Source: Parascedosporium putredinis
Lineage: Eukaryota; Ascomycota; Sordariomycetes; Microascales; Microascaceae
Length of the DNA: 64,000 nucleotides
NCBI GenBank assembly: GCA_949357655.1
Contig: CASHTG010000009.1
Location: forward strand, 310,001 to 374,000
Direction: 5' to 3'
Shown here: one piece after another, positions 22,159-34,793 of the stretch
Layout of the letters: each line of letters begins with the position of its first letter
Numbering within the stretch: the stretch's first letter is position 1
The notes under the pieces: generated by a model
What the model was told of the DNA's origin: nothing
The model's input: the letters and a program-made list of their open reading frames with translations, nothing else
Databases searched by the model: none
Position numbers and translations under genes: made by a program

Positions 22159-24451
22159 ATGTCCATCCTTAGGGCCGCCCTCTTTGCCCCTCTCGTCGCG
22201 GCTGCTACTCTGTCGCAGCATCAGACCGTCCGACGACGCGCGTCGGAGCTTGACAAGGCTTACGACTTTGTCATCGCCGGTGGTGGCACCACAGGTTTGA
22301 CCATTGCAGATCGCCTCAGCGAAGCTTTTCCTGAAAGTTTGTCCTACTCGTTTTGGATCTCCTTCCTTTATATTACAAACCGGAAGACATTTTCTCACAT
22401 TCTAACTGCTAGGGAATGTCCTCGTGATTGAGTACGGCGACAATGTCTACGCCCCAGGGGTCTTCGATCCGCCCCAAGTCATCTGGCGAGGCGAGGGAGG
22501 GGAGAGCAGCCCTGCTTGGACCTTTATCTCCCTGCCCGCCCCCGACGTCTTGAACCGGACGGCCTTCGTTCTGGCGGGCCAGTCGCTCGGCGGCAGCAGC
22601 TGCATCAACGGCCAGTTTTTCGATAGGCCGTCCAGGTGGGATTTTGAAGCTTGGAATCAGCTCCAGAAGCCCGAAAACGACGAGAGTGATCCGCAGTGGG
22701 ACTGGGACGGCATCTATGAGTATTTCAAAAGGTAGGTTGATATGGCTGTACACACGGACAATATGTAGAGAAAAAGAGGAAGAGGAAGGGGTTGAGGAGC
22801 TGAGGATGAAAACGTGTCACTTGTTAGTTTCCCCGCGCTAACATCTCTTCGCGTTCAAGAGCGTCACCTTCACAGAACCACCTGATGAAGTCGTCGAGGA
22901 GCACGGCTATACTTGGGACCCAGCCGTCTACGGCGGCACCACCCCATCTACGCGAGCTTCCCCCTTTCCTCTGGGACGACAACGACGTCATCAGGGACGC
23001 GTTCCTCGAGCTCGGCGCCCCCGAACTAACAGAGTGCTCCGGCGGCGACAAGAACGGCGTGTGCTGGGTCCCGACGTCAGCCCACCCAGTCACATTCCGG
23101 CGGTCGCACGCCGGGCTCGGCCACTACGCCGCAATCCAGGAGAGGCCCAACTACCACGTGCTCCTTAACCACCAGGTCACCAGGGTCGTCTACGGCAAGG
23201 GCTGCGCGGCGAAGGCGCCCCCGTTTGTAGAAGTGCGGAGCCTGGGAGACGACAGCGTCTTCAACGTGACTGCTCGCCTAGAGGTTGTCATTTCGGCCGG
23301 AACGTTTCACACGCCTACTATCCTTCAGAGAAGCGGGATCGGGCCGTCTGATTTCCTAGAGGAGTTGGGTATCGAAACCGTGATAGATCTACCGGGGTGG
23401 GATCGAATTTCCAAGATCACTCTGGGCCTGGGCTAGAGTGGAATTGTATGTTCCCCTCTACCAATGTAAATGCAACCGTTTCCTGAGAGTCCGGGCTAAC
23501 TCTATATGATATAGACACGGAGCCCGCAGATTGGTCCCCACTACCGGTCGACATGCTCAAGGATGACTTCCTCGCCGACGCCGTCGCCGGCTTCAATGAA
23601 ACACCAGCCCGTGGCCCCTACACCCTCGCCATGGCCAATCTGGCCCTTTTCCTCTCTCTACCCCTCATCACTCCCAAGTACGAGTCCATCATAGCCAAAA
23701 TCCGAGCGCAAGTAGACACCGGCACAGCAGCATCCTTCCTACCCCCGCGTACCGCGACGACCCCACCCTAATCGCCGGCTACGAGCATCAGCTCCTCGTC
23801 CTCGCCGACCTCCTTGAGAACCCCGAGGCCCCCAGCCTAGAGAGCCCCTACGCAACAGCCGGGACCTCGATCCCTTCTTTCCTCCTCCACCCGCTGAGCC
23901 GCGGCACCGTCAGGCTCGATCCGGCGAAGCCCCTCGACCAGCCCATCGTGGATTACCGCACGGCGTCCAACCCCGTCGACTTGGACCTGCACCTCGCGCA
24001 CGTCAAGTACCTCCGCGGCGTCTTTGACACGCCGACCGTGCAGCAATATAAGCCCGTGGTGACGGTGCCCGCGGATGACGTGACGTCCGACGACGACCTC
24101 ATCCAGTTCATCAAGGAAACCATGGTGTTCTCTTATATGCATCCGTGCTGCACGGCGGCCATGCTGCCGAGGGAGAAGGGCGGTGTTGTGGGGACGGACC
24201 TTAGGGTACATGGTGCAAAGGGCCTGAGGGTGGCTGATATCAGTGTCTTGCCTATCCTTCCGAGCTCGCACACCAGTGCGCAGGCCTACGCTATTGGCGA
24301 AAAGGTGAATCAAGAGACCCGCTTCCAATAATATCTATCTCTTCCTCCGCGACAGCCGTAAAGGCTATGGAGACGCTACAACGTGAGCATCGCTAACTAG
24401 GTGTGTTTTCATGTGTAGGCTGCACAACTCATCATTCAGGAGTGGTCGTAG
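22159..24451 (+). CDS. Secreted GMC-family FAD oxidoreductase
   Basis: This is a flavin-dependent alcohol/sugar oxidase or dehydrogenase of the glucose-methanol-choline family; the substrate cannot be told. It starts with a leader (MSILRAALFAPLVAAATLS), then the dinucleotide-binding motif IAGGGTTGL, the GMC signature around GQSLGGSSCINGQ, a second signature near ISAGTFHTPTILQRSGIGP, and the C-terminal active-site region MHPCCTAAMLP with the second His in SSHTSAQAYAIGEK. Exon junctions: introns 22337-22412, 22732-22859, one near 23440-23515, and 24305-24418. The last splice adds AAQLIIQEWS, the usual GEKAA ending, so the in-frame stop at 24329 is inside an intron. Frameshifts at short runs near 22730 (A), 22935 and 22965 (C), about 23398, and 23745 break the reading. 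The neighbour at 3' is a convergent hydrolase. Confidence 0.85.
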
Positions 24452-24884
24452 TTGGCAAATGTGAAGGGCGGCTGACTCTACGCTCAGCTACCTGCACTTT
24501 CAACTTCGAATCGGCACACTAAGGTATTCGACTCAGACGATAGTTCAAGAAAATGTAGATACAAGTTACGGGTCGTCTTTTAACGGCGTGGAAGCTCTGG
24601 CAAAGGGTACACTTGTGTGGTTGTGCTTTCTGAATTAAAGTTCCCCGTTCCTCACGTAGAGATGATGAGGGCTTGTAGCATCGAGTATAGGGTATAATGT
24701 AGCTACAGTAATTAAACTAATGATGAGGCCTGTACTGAATGGACTCAGATAAAAGAAGAAACAAAACGGCCATCGAAAGCATGCGTGGAAGCAAATATAA
24801 CATCGCTGGCTCGTCAACTAACCCCCAGATGCACTTCTCTTCAAGATCATACCTACATCCTCTTCCGCGCTCCTATCCAATGTA
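24452..24884. other. Convergent intergenic region, GMC oxidoreductase and hydrolase
   Basis: 433 bp between two stop codons. A 60-codon frame on the minus strand (24635-24817) is hydrophobic but has no supporting context. Otherwise nothing is seen. Confidence 0.5.
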
Positions 24885-25844
24885 CTACGCCTCCTTCAAG
24901 GCTTCCTGAAGCACCTCTACAGAGAGTGAGTAGGCTACCTCGCGCTCCCTCCACTCCACCGACCCTTCCTTGCACCCCTTGTCAAAGGCGTGCGCGACAT
25001 CCTCCAGCATGCGATGCACCACGCGGCGTCCCCCACATTTAGGCGGTCGGCCAGCGCGTTGGCCTCGGGAGCGAGGCCGTCCCCATCGCAAGTGAAGATG
25101 GCGACGGTAGGCGGATAGGACGCCAGATCCGCTAGGGACGGGGAGACGCGGGGGTCCAGGCGATCAGCCGGGTCCGGGGTGTAGCACTCGTTGAAGTAGC
25201 GCTGGAGCGGAACGGGGAGGACGCGCTTGGGCTTGGGGGCGACCTTGGCGGCGGGGCCGATGGAGATGTCGGTGACGGGGTAGAAAGCGACGGCGGCACG
25301 AAGGTCCAAGCCGGGGACCTGGCCGTGCAGAGAAGAGGCCGCAACGAGGGCGAGGTTGCCGCCGGCGCTAAAACCGCTAACGGCCACGCGGGACGGGTCT
25401 AAGCCGTACATCTGACGGGCTCCCGCATCCGAATCGGCGGCGACCCAGTCCAGGACGTCAGCGACATCGTTGACAGCACCGGGGAAGACAGTCTCCGGTG
25501 ACTTGCGGTAATCGAGGTCCAAGACGGCGATGCGGGCGTCGCGGGCCACGCGGGCACAAAAGTCGGCGTCGGTCCCAAACGCATTGATGACGAAGCCGCT
25601 ACCGTGCCAGTTGAGCAGGACGGGCGAGAGCGCCCCCTCGCCCGAAGGGGCGTCGCGCCGGGTGTAGAGGAAAGCGGTAATGGTGCGGCCGCCGTCGCGC
25701 GAGGGGATGCGGATCTTGCGGCGCTCGACCTCGGGGGCTGGCGGAAGCGGGGGCGAATAGGGAGAAGAACTTGACGATCGCGCGTAGAGTGGTCATGGCG
25801 AGCTTGAGGCGGATGTACCGCAGGGGAGCGTGTTGGCCGGGCAT
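24885..25844 (-). CDS. Alpha/beta hydrolase, hormone-sensitive-lipase-like (abhydrolase_3)
   Basis: An esterase/lipase of about 320 residues. The oxyanion-hole motif reads NWHGSGF (HGSGF instead of the common HGGGF). The nucleophile elbow is GFSAGG, followed by the acid region CDGDGLAPE and the catalytic His in VAHAFDKG near the C-terminus, which ends EVLQEALKEA. The N-terminus (MPGQHAPLRYIRLKLAMTTLRAI) has a hydrophobic helix that may be a membrane anchor rather than a cleaved signal. Two frameshifts (about 25735 and 25035) interrupt it; both halves are collinear with the family. No intron is seen. A long (AC)n tract on the coding strand lies 36 bp upstream of the ATG. The gene converges on the GMC oxidoreductase; a shared pathway is only a guess. 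Confidence 0.8.
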
Positions 25845-25877
25845 GGTGTCTTTGTTTGCGCTTCTTCAGCCTACTAA

Positions 25878-25929
<52 letters not shown>

Positions 25930-26838
25930 AGATGTGGCTGCTTCACCTTCTTGTTATAATGTGAGATGGGGAATCGCCTATGAGTGTATGTAAGGGGAGA
26001 AGAGATACTTTTCAGTGAGGAAAGGGGAGGCGAGATGAGGTCAACTCGGAGACGTCGCTAGACAGGAGAAAGGGGGCTTTCATGTGATGCAGGGGAGGTA
26101 TAGTCGGGTAAGCCGACCGTGGGGAGGAGGTTTCTGGGCCGTGCGCTCGCGGTAGTCGCGCATACGAACACCCAATTGTGCTGCCTATAGCTCCCAGCGT
26201 CGGATTCAATCTAACGCCCGGCAGCCCGTATCCACCGTATTAGGCCCCGTAGACTGGCCCGGAGCCGTGATATTTGGGGAACATCTAAAAATGGCGGGGT
26301 TCTCTACATATCTCTTTTTTTATACATTAATACAGATGCATCTATTCTTCGTACATCACGAATTAGTTCATGCAGAGAGAGTTTTTATTCTTCAAGAACC
26401 AACATGTACGGAGAGAACTAGGACCACGCTTGGAACGTTCAGTTCGGATTTTTCGGGAATTAGAGCGATTCGCTCACGAGATAGCCGTACAGGCGCTGAA
26501 GGAACCACAGCGTGACGAGGTGCTTATACTAAAACGTGCATGATATTCTCCAATCGACGAACAAGATGACCTCCAGCAGCCGAGGCACATCTTCTTCACC
26601 ACAGCCGCTTCTCATTCCACTCCCATTTTTCAGCCAACTCCAACTGGAGGGGTAGCTTCGAAACACACCCAATACAAGCTTCTCCAATCGGGGTAATCGC
26701 ACACCCAATTTTCCCCATACAAGTAGTCCAATCTCGCATCTCTCTCCTCATGTGAGGTACCATCGTGAGGTACTGTGGCGGGGCGAGTACTACAATATTG
26801 ACGCTTTTAAGGCAGAGCATTACAACAATCAAATCATT
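25845..26838. other. Intergenic region with microsatellite, no gene seen
   Basis: Upstream region of the hydrolase (minus) and of the tRNA gene (plus). Apart from the GT microsatellite, only short open frames without recognisable content. Confidence 0.5.
25881..25925. repeat. (GT)n microsatellite, about 22 units
   Basis: An uninterrupted GT run of about 45 bp, ending in GCGTG. In the sense of the hydrolase gene it is (AC)n and sits 36 bp before the start codon, so it lies in the promoter or 5' leader. Confidence 0.95.
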
Positions 26839-26928
26839 GGTTCGGTGGTGTAGTTGGTTATCACGCTTGTCTAACATCCACAAGGTGCTGGACACAAGAG
26901 GTCCCCGGATCGAGCCCGGGCCGAATCA
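26839..26928 (+). tRNA. tRNA-Val(AAC) with a 16-nt intron
   Basis: The acceptor stem GGTTCGG pairs with CCGAATC (one G-T pair), the D-arm box A reads TGTAGTTGGTTA, the anticodon stem is CTTGT/ACAAG, and the T-arm is CCCGGATCGAGCCCGGG. The loop reads C-T-A-A-C-A then, after a 16-nt intron, C. This places anticodon AAC at 34-36 and the intron at the usual site one base 3' of the anticodon. Total length 90 nt (74 plus 16). A run of 15 T follows. Confidence 0.93.
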
Positions 26929-26936
26929 TCGAGTTC

Positions 26937-26951
26937 TTTTTTTTTTTTTTT
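26937..26951 (+). terminator. RNA polymerase III terminator of tRNA-Val
   Basis: Fifteen consecutive T begin 9 nt after the tRNA 3' end. Confidence 0.85.
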
Positions 26952-28080
26952 CTCCACCTCATCTTCCTTGCGCATTTCATTTTTATTTTGCGCCTTGCTT
27001 TCTTTTCACTCCGCTTCAATCATCTTTCTCTTTTACTTGAATATTTCTCTCCTCTAAATAGAAAAATCATAGTTGATTCAACAGCTGCCGTTGTTGAGGT
27101 ATATCTACGAAGAGGCCTGGATGCTGGGTCATTTTCTCGGAGAGCGCGATATAGGACCATACCAATTTCAGATTCACTTCGGGTCTCTACATCTACATGT
27201 ACAGTTTAATGTTTAAAAATTCTGGTAATGATAATTGTGGCATTCTGGTTCTAACTAAAACTGAGATGACAACGTATGAGGAGGGAGGGACAGTGAAACA
27301 TCAGAACAGCATCTTGCAAGCCGCATCACTTGAAGATGCAAAGTGCAATCTCACTCTTTATAGCGTTGAAGTGGCCGCTTTAGTCAAGAGTTTAGGAAGG
27401 GAACAAGTGCCTTCCCTGTTTGTCTGGGTTTGTATATTTCACCTGGCTGTGATTTCTTTTCTTGTAGTCTCAATACTCAGACAACCAGTAAAACAGATAT
27501 GGTCCTGATGCAACTGCTCTCGCCCCAACTTCTACCCTGTTCTGGTCTCCTGTCCTTCTCTAATGTTGGAGGGCTGCAAGTCTCTGCTCCTCGTCATAAA
27601 CACATATGCAAATGATTCTCTGTCAACAAAAACAAGACACCCTCCCTTTCCCCGACTCCCAAAAGACGCCAATCGCTCGAATGAGTTAAATGAGAAGATA
27701 AAACAGTTTGTTAAGAAACGGAAAAGGATTGCAGCTACAAGAACGACCAAGGTTCTCTGTGCATTCTAGTAAGGTAGACGCGGCGTTCTCGCACCTCGAG
27801 ATAAAGGCCAAGGCGGCTCACCATCTCTTGTCAGTCCTATAGTGTACCATAACCCTTGTCGCTGAGGACCAAAGGGTAGGCGTGGTTTTTTTCCCACTAG
27901 TTTTGTGGAGTGGTAGTGTTTTTTTTTTTTTTGTGTGTAGTTTTTGTAGGGAGGGAGGGACCTGGGCACGGTGACCGGGGTCTTCCTCTGAGCAAGTCAC
28001 GACTAGGCCGACTATCCAGCCGGGGCGCCGTCCGCCCTCATGTCGTCCATCTCCAGTTCGATGCCATCCGGAATACTATC
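26952..28080. other. Intergenic region, no gene seen
   Basis: Open frames up to about 100 codons on both strands without recognisable features. The right end is the 3' flank of MEX67. Confidence 0.5.
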
Positions 28081-30467
28081 CTAGATTCCTGGATTGGCAA
28101 ACGCATCGGGTGGGAGGTTGGCCTGGGGAAAAGAAAAAAGAGAAGGGTCAGTTACTGTTGCTGATACGTGGGAACGAAGATTTGGGGGTGTATGGGTATG
28201 TGTGCACTCAAGGTAGCACTCCAACGCAACGGGAAAGTTATCCTTACCTTTCGCTCATTGAAAACAATCAACGCCTTATCAAAGTTCCAAGCCACTGAGG
28301 CGTCGGAAAGGCAGAGCTCCGCGTATTGCGGAGTCATGCCCGTTTGCTTGCAGAGTTCTGCAATCATGGCGGCCTGCTGCTGTTGCTCGGCGTTGGGGGC
28401 GGCTGGTGTGGCGCTTTGCGCCGGCGCAAATATGTTGGGAAGTGGGCTGTAGGCCCGCAGCGAAAGCATGTCACTGACCACCCGAATTGGATTCTTCCCA
28501 GGCACGCCGGCTCCGAGTATAAAGGTTCGCGAGAAGCTCCGCTTGCCAGTCGAATTTGTTTTCTGGTCAAACTCATCAAACTCGCCATGGATTGTTACAA
28601 TCAAGCCGTCGACGCCTCGCCTCGACTGCCCAGAGGGTCGGCGAGGCCGGGAGCACATGGCAGTCCATGATGTACTTGCCCACCTCCTGCTTAAGATCCG
28701 GGTGTTTCGAAGCCGGGAGAGATTTCCACAGCTCCGAGATGAAAGTTGCGCCTTTGAACAGACGCTGGACACGGGCAGGTTGGTGGGTAATCTTCGTAAG
28801 GTTGCGCGAGAATTTGAGATATGCCGCCCAGGGTAGGGGCCGGTTGGTTGGGATCGCGGGCCGAGTTCGTGTCAACCGCGAGCGAGAAGGCGCTCGTCTC
28901 GTCGTAATACTTGGCCACAATTTGGGGCCGGTTGTTGTCGTAGTTGGTAAAGAAGTCGAGCAGGAAGTTCTCGCCAATACTATTGGCATCTCGGAAATCT
29001 GGTCCGCCTTGGGGAAACGGGCGAGGTAGGGATGCTGCCTCGGCAGCGGCCGCCTGCTCCGGCGTGCGAACCTGGATACCGTTGAGATCTTGTAGGGTTG
29101 GAAACCACTCCAACATGGTGGTCTTATAATCTGGCTGGCCCGCCTCAATCGGGTTATTGGCGAGGTACAGTGCCCGGAGGCGCTTGAATTTGCCCCTCAG
29201 GCCGCGGAGACCGTCAATGGTGGAGATGTTGTTTCCACTTAGGTCGAGGTTTTGCAAGTCGGGGAAGGTATCGCCGAGGACGGCAATGGAAACCACGTTA
29301 TCGATGGAGTTGTTGGCAACGCTGATGCTTTCAATTGCGTCGCTCTTATCCTTTCTCGTCTTGAAAAGATCGTCACAAACTCTCATCAAAGCCTTGAACA
29401 TCTTTTCGGCGCGCTCTGAGCTGTCAAGAAGGCCGGCCTGTACGATGGCTGGGTCGGCGCTCAGGGCGTCAAGCTTAAGAAGTTTGTTTTCGCCGATGTA
29501 TCGGACGCTGAGGATGGATTGGAGGTGGTCTCGAAGCACTTTGACATCCGCCGAAGGCTCAGGACCACCTTGCGCGTCAATCTCAACGGACAGGGCTGTT
29601 CCTGCAAAGGTAAAACTATTCACTTTGAGAAGTTCCTCCGAGTCCTCTGATGTGGCGGCGACTAGAACGTAGTCTCCTTGTTCTCGATGCTGGATCAGGG
29701 GCGGGGTTCACGTTAGTAAGGCCGCGGGGAGGGCTTCAATCGGGGGAGCGGGGAGAAAGGAGACGGGGGATGAAAAAGGATCTGATCGGACTCCAAAAAG
29801 AGGCTCAAGCAGCCGGAATGGTAGTTATTGTCGCTCGCGTTTGAGGAATCGTAGCCATCCAGGGCGAGTTTGGACCATCGGCTTCGCTTTCGAACCTCCC
29901 CCAAATCTCCTCGTCGGGGAGGAGGCAACTCACCTGCTTAATAGCTACTGGTCGGTTATTGCTTCGGGTCGCCAAGGAAGTAGCTTTGCGTTCGAGGAAA
30001 TGTAGTAAGTCTTTGAGTCCGCCGCCCGGGTTCGACGCCGCTTTCGATTCCTTCAATCCCTTCACCTTCAACCAAACAAGCGTCACTGGCCCTCGCTGGG
30101 ATCGAGTTGACACGTTGGAAATTCGTGAGACAAGTGTAGATCCACTATTCAGATGGCGGGCAATGACCTCGGCTTGCTTGCTTGGCATTCTCGTCGAGCC
30201 ACCAGCGGTTCCACGGCCACCTCGAGCCCCTCGGGCGCCACGGGTAGGTCGAGAAGTGCTAGAGGTGGAGCTGTCGCCACCGACGGCAGGCCTCTTGGCG
30301 CGCCGACCTTCGCCATCCATATCGAGATCACCATCCACGTCGGCTCGAGGGGCAGCCCGCTTCTTTTGAATGCCGCCACGGGTCGCTGGGCGGGTGGACG
30401 TCGCGTTTCGTGCTGCTGGGCGAGCGGCAGAGCCACCGCGGGGGCCTCGGGGGACCCATGTCGACAA
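28081..30467 (-). CDS. MEX67: mRNA export factor Mex67 (NXF1/TAP family)
   Basis: This exports mRNA through nuclear pores as a dimer with Mtr2. The N-terminus is basic with RG repeats (GARGARGGRG) for RNA binding. Next is an RNP-like segment, then leucine-rich repeats (LQNLDLSGNNISTIDGL, LRALYLANNPIE), an NTF2-like domain (ENFLLDFFTNYDNNRPQIVAKYYDE to GVDGLIVTIHGEF and RSFSRTFILG), and a C-terminal UBA-like TAP-C domain (MIAELCKQTGMTPQYAELCL) that binds FG nucleoporins. Exons: 30467-29934, 29689-28248, 28122-28081. Introns are 29933-29690 (GTGAGT) and 28247-28123 (GTAAGG); the last exon encodes ANLPPDAFANPGI. Frameshifts at about 28825, 28651 and 28620 break the NTF2-like domain, but the fragments are collinear with the family. 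It is divergent from MPH1. Confidence 0.9.
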
Positions 30468-31496
30468 GTCTCACGGTGGTGGTGAGAGGGCTGCAAGCGA
30501 GAAGGAAAAAGAGATACGTATGCGGGCACGGGAAATGCTAATCGGTTTCGGCGACAGCTGTGCAAATAAAAGGTGCTGGCTGAAATGTGGGTAAGGGGAG
30601 CGAAGGAGAGAAGAAAAAAATTGATTTCCAAATCGCGGGTCAGTAGTGGGGGAGAGAGACGTGGGGACAGAGAAGGTGATGCAAAAATCGAGACGTGCTG
30701 CACGTCTGCCCTCGTGCTCTCAACCCGTGAATGAAACTCGAGTGTGGGCTGTCGGCGTCAATGAGAATGCCAGGAGAGATCGGAATGCCTAAGGTGATGA
30801 GGATTGAAAAAGAGGTGTTATAGGGCGACAAGAAAGTGAGGCATGGACAAAGTAGAGGTTAGAGTTTAAAGAATGAATGGAGTAGGTAATCAATCCTTAA
30901 CGCATGGCTTCAAAGGAAGGAAGGTGCATTCTGGCTGTTTGTTCTAAAGTCAGGAACGACGAGTCACTCGGTGGTTTGTCATCCGTCCTTTTTGGACCAA
31001 TCAACGACGCCTTTTTTCCAGGCTGCCACTCGAGGTTGCCGCCTGGATCAGCGATGCTTCGCTTTAACCGAAGTTCGGACCATTGAATGGCGGAGTGGAA
31101 GGGAAATCGAGAAATTCAAGGCAAGCCCACCTCGGTAGAAAATACCTGACTCTGGATAGCAACCCACTGGGCTACGCATCCAGCCTTCTGATACCCGATA
31201 AGATGACTTTCAAGAGGCTGGAGCGACGCAAAGGGAACCTCGAACTGAACATTTCACCTCAATCACGTGATAAAGCGCCTCTTTCGTGTTTTCGACCCCA
31301 GCATCGGCTCTTCACGCGTCAAGGTCGTGACATACACAGCACTCTCTGTTTGGTCCAACCGCAGCAACCAATCCCGACCCCGCCATCATGATCTCTATCA
31401 GAAATGGAATCTATTATTGTACAAATATAGAATCTTAATTTTTCTCCCTCCTTCACCCATCTTACGTCTAGGACCCTGTCTAGCGCTGTCGCTATC
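30468..31496. promoter_or_regulatory. Divergent promoter region of MEX67 and MPH1
   Basis: About 1.03 kb between two divergent start codons. No open frame with recognisable content and no clear TATA box. A short tRNA D-arm-like stretch on the minus strand near 31150-31190 does not fold into a full tRNA. Confidence 0.45.
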
Positions 31497-34400
31497 ATGG
31501 CAGACGAATTCTTCGACGACGACCTTGACGACGACGATCTCCTTCTTGCAGTTGATGAGGTGCTGGTATCGCGAAGCTCGGCACCATCTTCTTCCACATC
31601 CGGGGCCGTAGTACCGCCGGCCTACCAGAACAATTCGGGCTTTCAGTCAGTAGCAACGATACCTCCTGGGGCGACAGGCGCTCGACCGCCCGGCCCACCA
31701 CCGAACCAGCCGCCGAGAACGTTACAACGCCAAATCTCCATCCCGAGACAGCAAACCGCGTCGCAGTCGCGCCAGGGCCAGCTCCTCCGCCAGGCAACGC
31801 TCTTTGGCGATACAGTGCAGGGTAATGAAGGCGACGAGTCGCGCGCAGCGCCGGCGGGGCCTACCGGAACGATGCAAACCGAGAGGCGCCCACGCATCAC
31901 GAGCTTGACGACGAGGCGCTCAAAACGTGGGTGTATCCGATGAACCTAGGCGCCATCCGCGACTATCAATACAGCATTGTTAAGAACAGCCTTTTCAACA
32001 ATACTCTCGTCGCGTTGCCCACAGGTCTGGGAAAGACTTTTATTGCTGCCACTGCCATGCTCAACTTCTACCGCTGGACGAAGAAGGCTCAAATCGTCTT
32101 CGTCGCGCCTACAAAGCCGCTCGTGTCACAACAGGTGGATGCCTGCTTCAACCTCGTCGGAATCCCCGCTCGGAAACGACCCTTTTGACGGGCGATATAT
32201 CGCCAGGGCTGCGGGTGGAGGAGTGGCAGTCGAAGCGGGTATTTTTATGACGCCGCAGACACTCCAAAACGACTTGTCCGCCGGCTACGCAGACCCTAAA
32301 AACATCGTGCTCCTGGTTGTAGATGAGGCACACCGCGCGGTAGGAGAGTACGCATACGCCAAGGTGATCAAATTCATACGGCGCTTCTCAAACAGCGTCC
32401 GAGTACTGGCCCTGACCGCCACCCCTGGTTCTAAAATCGAGACGGTGCAGGAGGTGATTGACAACCTCGGCATATCCCATGTCGAAATCCGCACCGAAGA
32501 ATCCCTCGACATCCGCCAATATGTCCATCGCCGAGACATCGAAGAGGAAGTCCTCGATCCGTCAGACGAGATCAACCAGGTAAAAGAGCTCTTTAGCCTG
32601 ACGCTCAAGCCTCTTGTTGAAAGGCTCTCGCAGCAAAATATCTACTGGGGTCGAGACCCCATGGCACTGTCGACGTTTGGCCTGCTCAAAACCCAAAAGG
32701 ACTGGTTCGCTGGCCCAGGTCGGCGCGCGAACCAGGGGCTTCAGAGCATGATGCGGGCCATCTTCGGTGTGCTCACGAGTCTCGCCCACTCCATCAAGCT
32801 CCTCAATTTCCACGGCATCAAACCGTTTTACGACAACATGGCCACGTTCCGGAGCGAAGTCGAAGCTAAGGGCAAGGGCGGCTCCAAGTATCGAAACGGC
32901 ATTGTAAAGGACAAGAATTTTGTGGAAATGATGGACAAGATTGAATCGTGGCTGTGCATGCCTGATTTTGTTGGCCACCCGAAACTCTCAATTCTCACGG
33001 ATAGGATCCTGAACCACTTCATGGACCAGTCTACGCAGGCTGCGACGAGCAAGGTGATTGTTTTCAGCGAGTACCGCGACAGCGCCGATGAGATTGTCCG
33101 AATCCTCAACTTCCACCGGCCCATGATCCGAGCCAACATTTTCGTTGGCCAGGCCGACTCGAAACGATCTGAGGGAATGAAACAGGCCCAGCAGATCCAA
33201 ACCATCGAAGACTTCCGAGCCGGCAAGTTCAACGTGCTGGTAGCGACATCTATCGGCGAAGAAGGCCTGGATATTGGCCAAGTTGACCTCATCGTCTGCT
33301 ACGATGCATCAGCGTCGCCAATCCGAATGCTGCAGCGCATGGGTCGAACCGGCCGAAAGCGAGCGGGAAGGATCATCCTCTTGCTCATGCGAGGCAAAGA
33401 AGAGGACAATTACGCCAAATCTAAGGATTCGTACTCGGCGATGCAAAAGCTCATCTGCGAGGGAGCCGCTTTAACTTCCGTTTCGACCTCTCCACGAGAA
33501 TCGTGCCCAGGGGCATCATGCCAGCCGTCGACAAGCGCACCATCGAGATACCAGTGGAAAACACGCAAGTGCAGGGCCTCCCCGAGCCCAAGAAGACGCG
33601 GGCACCGAAGAAGAAGAAACCACCCAAGAAATTTCACATGCCAGACGGTGTCATCACAGGATTTGTCAAGGCGTCAGATCTGGGCAAGCCCCGCCGCCGC
33701 CAAAGCAAAAGACGCCCGAGCCCCTCGAGACGGACTTTGTGGTCGACGTGCCGCCGCTAGACAAGGTGGCACTCACAAAGGCGCAGCAGAGTCAGTTTCG
33801 AAGAGTGTACCAGCTGGTGCATGGCCACCAGGAGGAGAATGTGTTTGTAGACATGAGCAGGCACCCTGAGCTGCAGAGGACATTACGGCCGACCGTCGGG
33901 GTGCGCCACGGGCACTACACAAAGAGAGTAGTGAATTTACTCGGTCGTATCTCCAAGGAAACGCAGTCGGAATACCCGCCGCTCGATCCTCCCCGCTACA
34001 GGCACCTGCCCATGCCGAGGCTCGTCGACTCCTCAGGGAGATGGCCCAACCGGACACCGCGGAAGCGGTGCTCGAGGTATCGGAGGATGAGGGCCTAGAT
34101 GTGGAAAACAACCACCCGCGGAAGCGACCCGGCTCTCGCACTTTGCGTCCTCGGACATCGAGGAGCCCCCACACCTGACGAACCGGGCCGCTTGAAGAGA
34201 AAGAAGCAGAAGCCCGCGCAGGCGTATGCCCGAAACCTAGACGCCGAAGGCGACACCTGTGATTCGGAAGAGGAGATTCGCGGCGACGACGGCGACGACG
34301 GGGCCGATTTGCTGGGGTTCATCGTGTCCGACTCGGACCTGGAGCTTGAAATATCACCTGCACGCAATAAACCAGTAAAGAGCATGAAGATGAAGAAGCC

Positions 34401-34793
34401 TCTGAAGGGTCCGAAGGAGGAGAGGAAGAAGGCGACGGCAAAACCGAAACCAAAACCCAAGACATCCAACACGCATGCTCGAGCTACCTCCATCCTCGAT
34501 GACGATGATCTATTTGGAAGCGACGACATGCCCTCCTTAGCCAGCTTGTCAACAATAGCACGGTCACCACCGCCGCAGCCCTCCAGCCGAATCGCGCAGC
34601 GGCGTCGGTAGCGGGGAAGGGCGGAGCCACAACGGCGCCTGTGAGGAGTAAAACGAAAGTGTGGGTGGTGGACTCGGACGAGGAGAACGACCCATTCGGC
34701 GATGACCTGGCACTCATTGCAGGAGACATCAGCGACGGGCTCGAGGCGATGGAGACAGGGACGCAGAGGGGAGGGGAAGGAGGACCGTGGTAG
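31497..34793 (+). CDS. MPH1: ATP-dependent DNA helicase Mph1 (FANCM homologue)
   Basis: A superfamily-2 3'-5' helicase that dissociates D-loops and acts at stalled forks and interstrand crosslinks. An acidic N-terminus (MADEFFDDDLDDDDLL) precedes the core: QYSIVKNSLFNNTLVALPTGLGKTF (motif I) at about 32020, APTKPL (Ia), VVDEAHRAVG (motif II, DEAH type), LTATPG (III), a helicase C domain with IVFSEYRD, GEEGLDIG and the motif VI string QRMGRTGRKRAGR (about 33345). The C-terminus is acidic and basic, ending TQRGGEGGPW. The family is about 1,000-1,200 residues, as here. No intron is needed. About eight or nine single-base losses split the frame (near 31883, 32165, 32248, 33460, 33692, 33990, 34150, 34190 and 34550), many at short runs of one base. 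Since every helicase motif is intact, I treat the gene as functional. Confidence 0.92.

Noticed and set aside
31140..31190. tRNA-like D-arm on the minus strand (GTAGCCCAGTGGGTTG)
   Set aside because: No matching acceptor, anticodon or T-arm could be paired around it.
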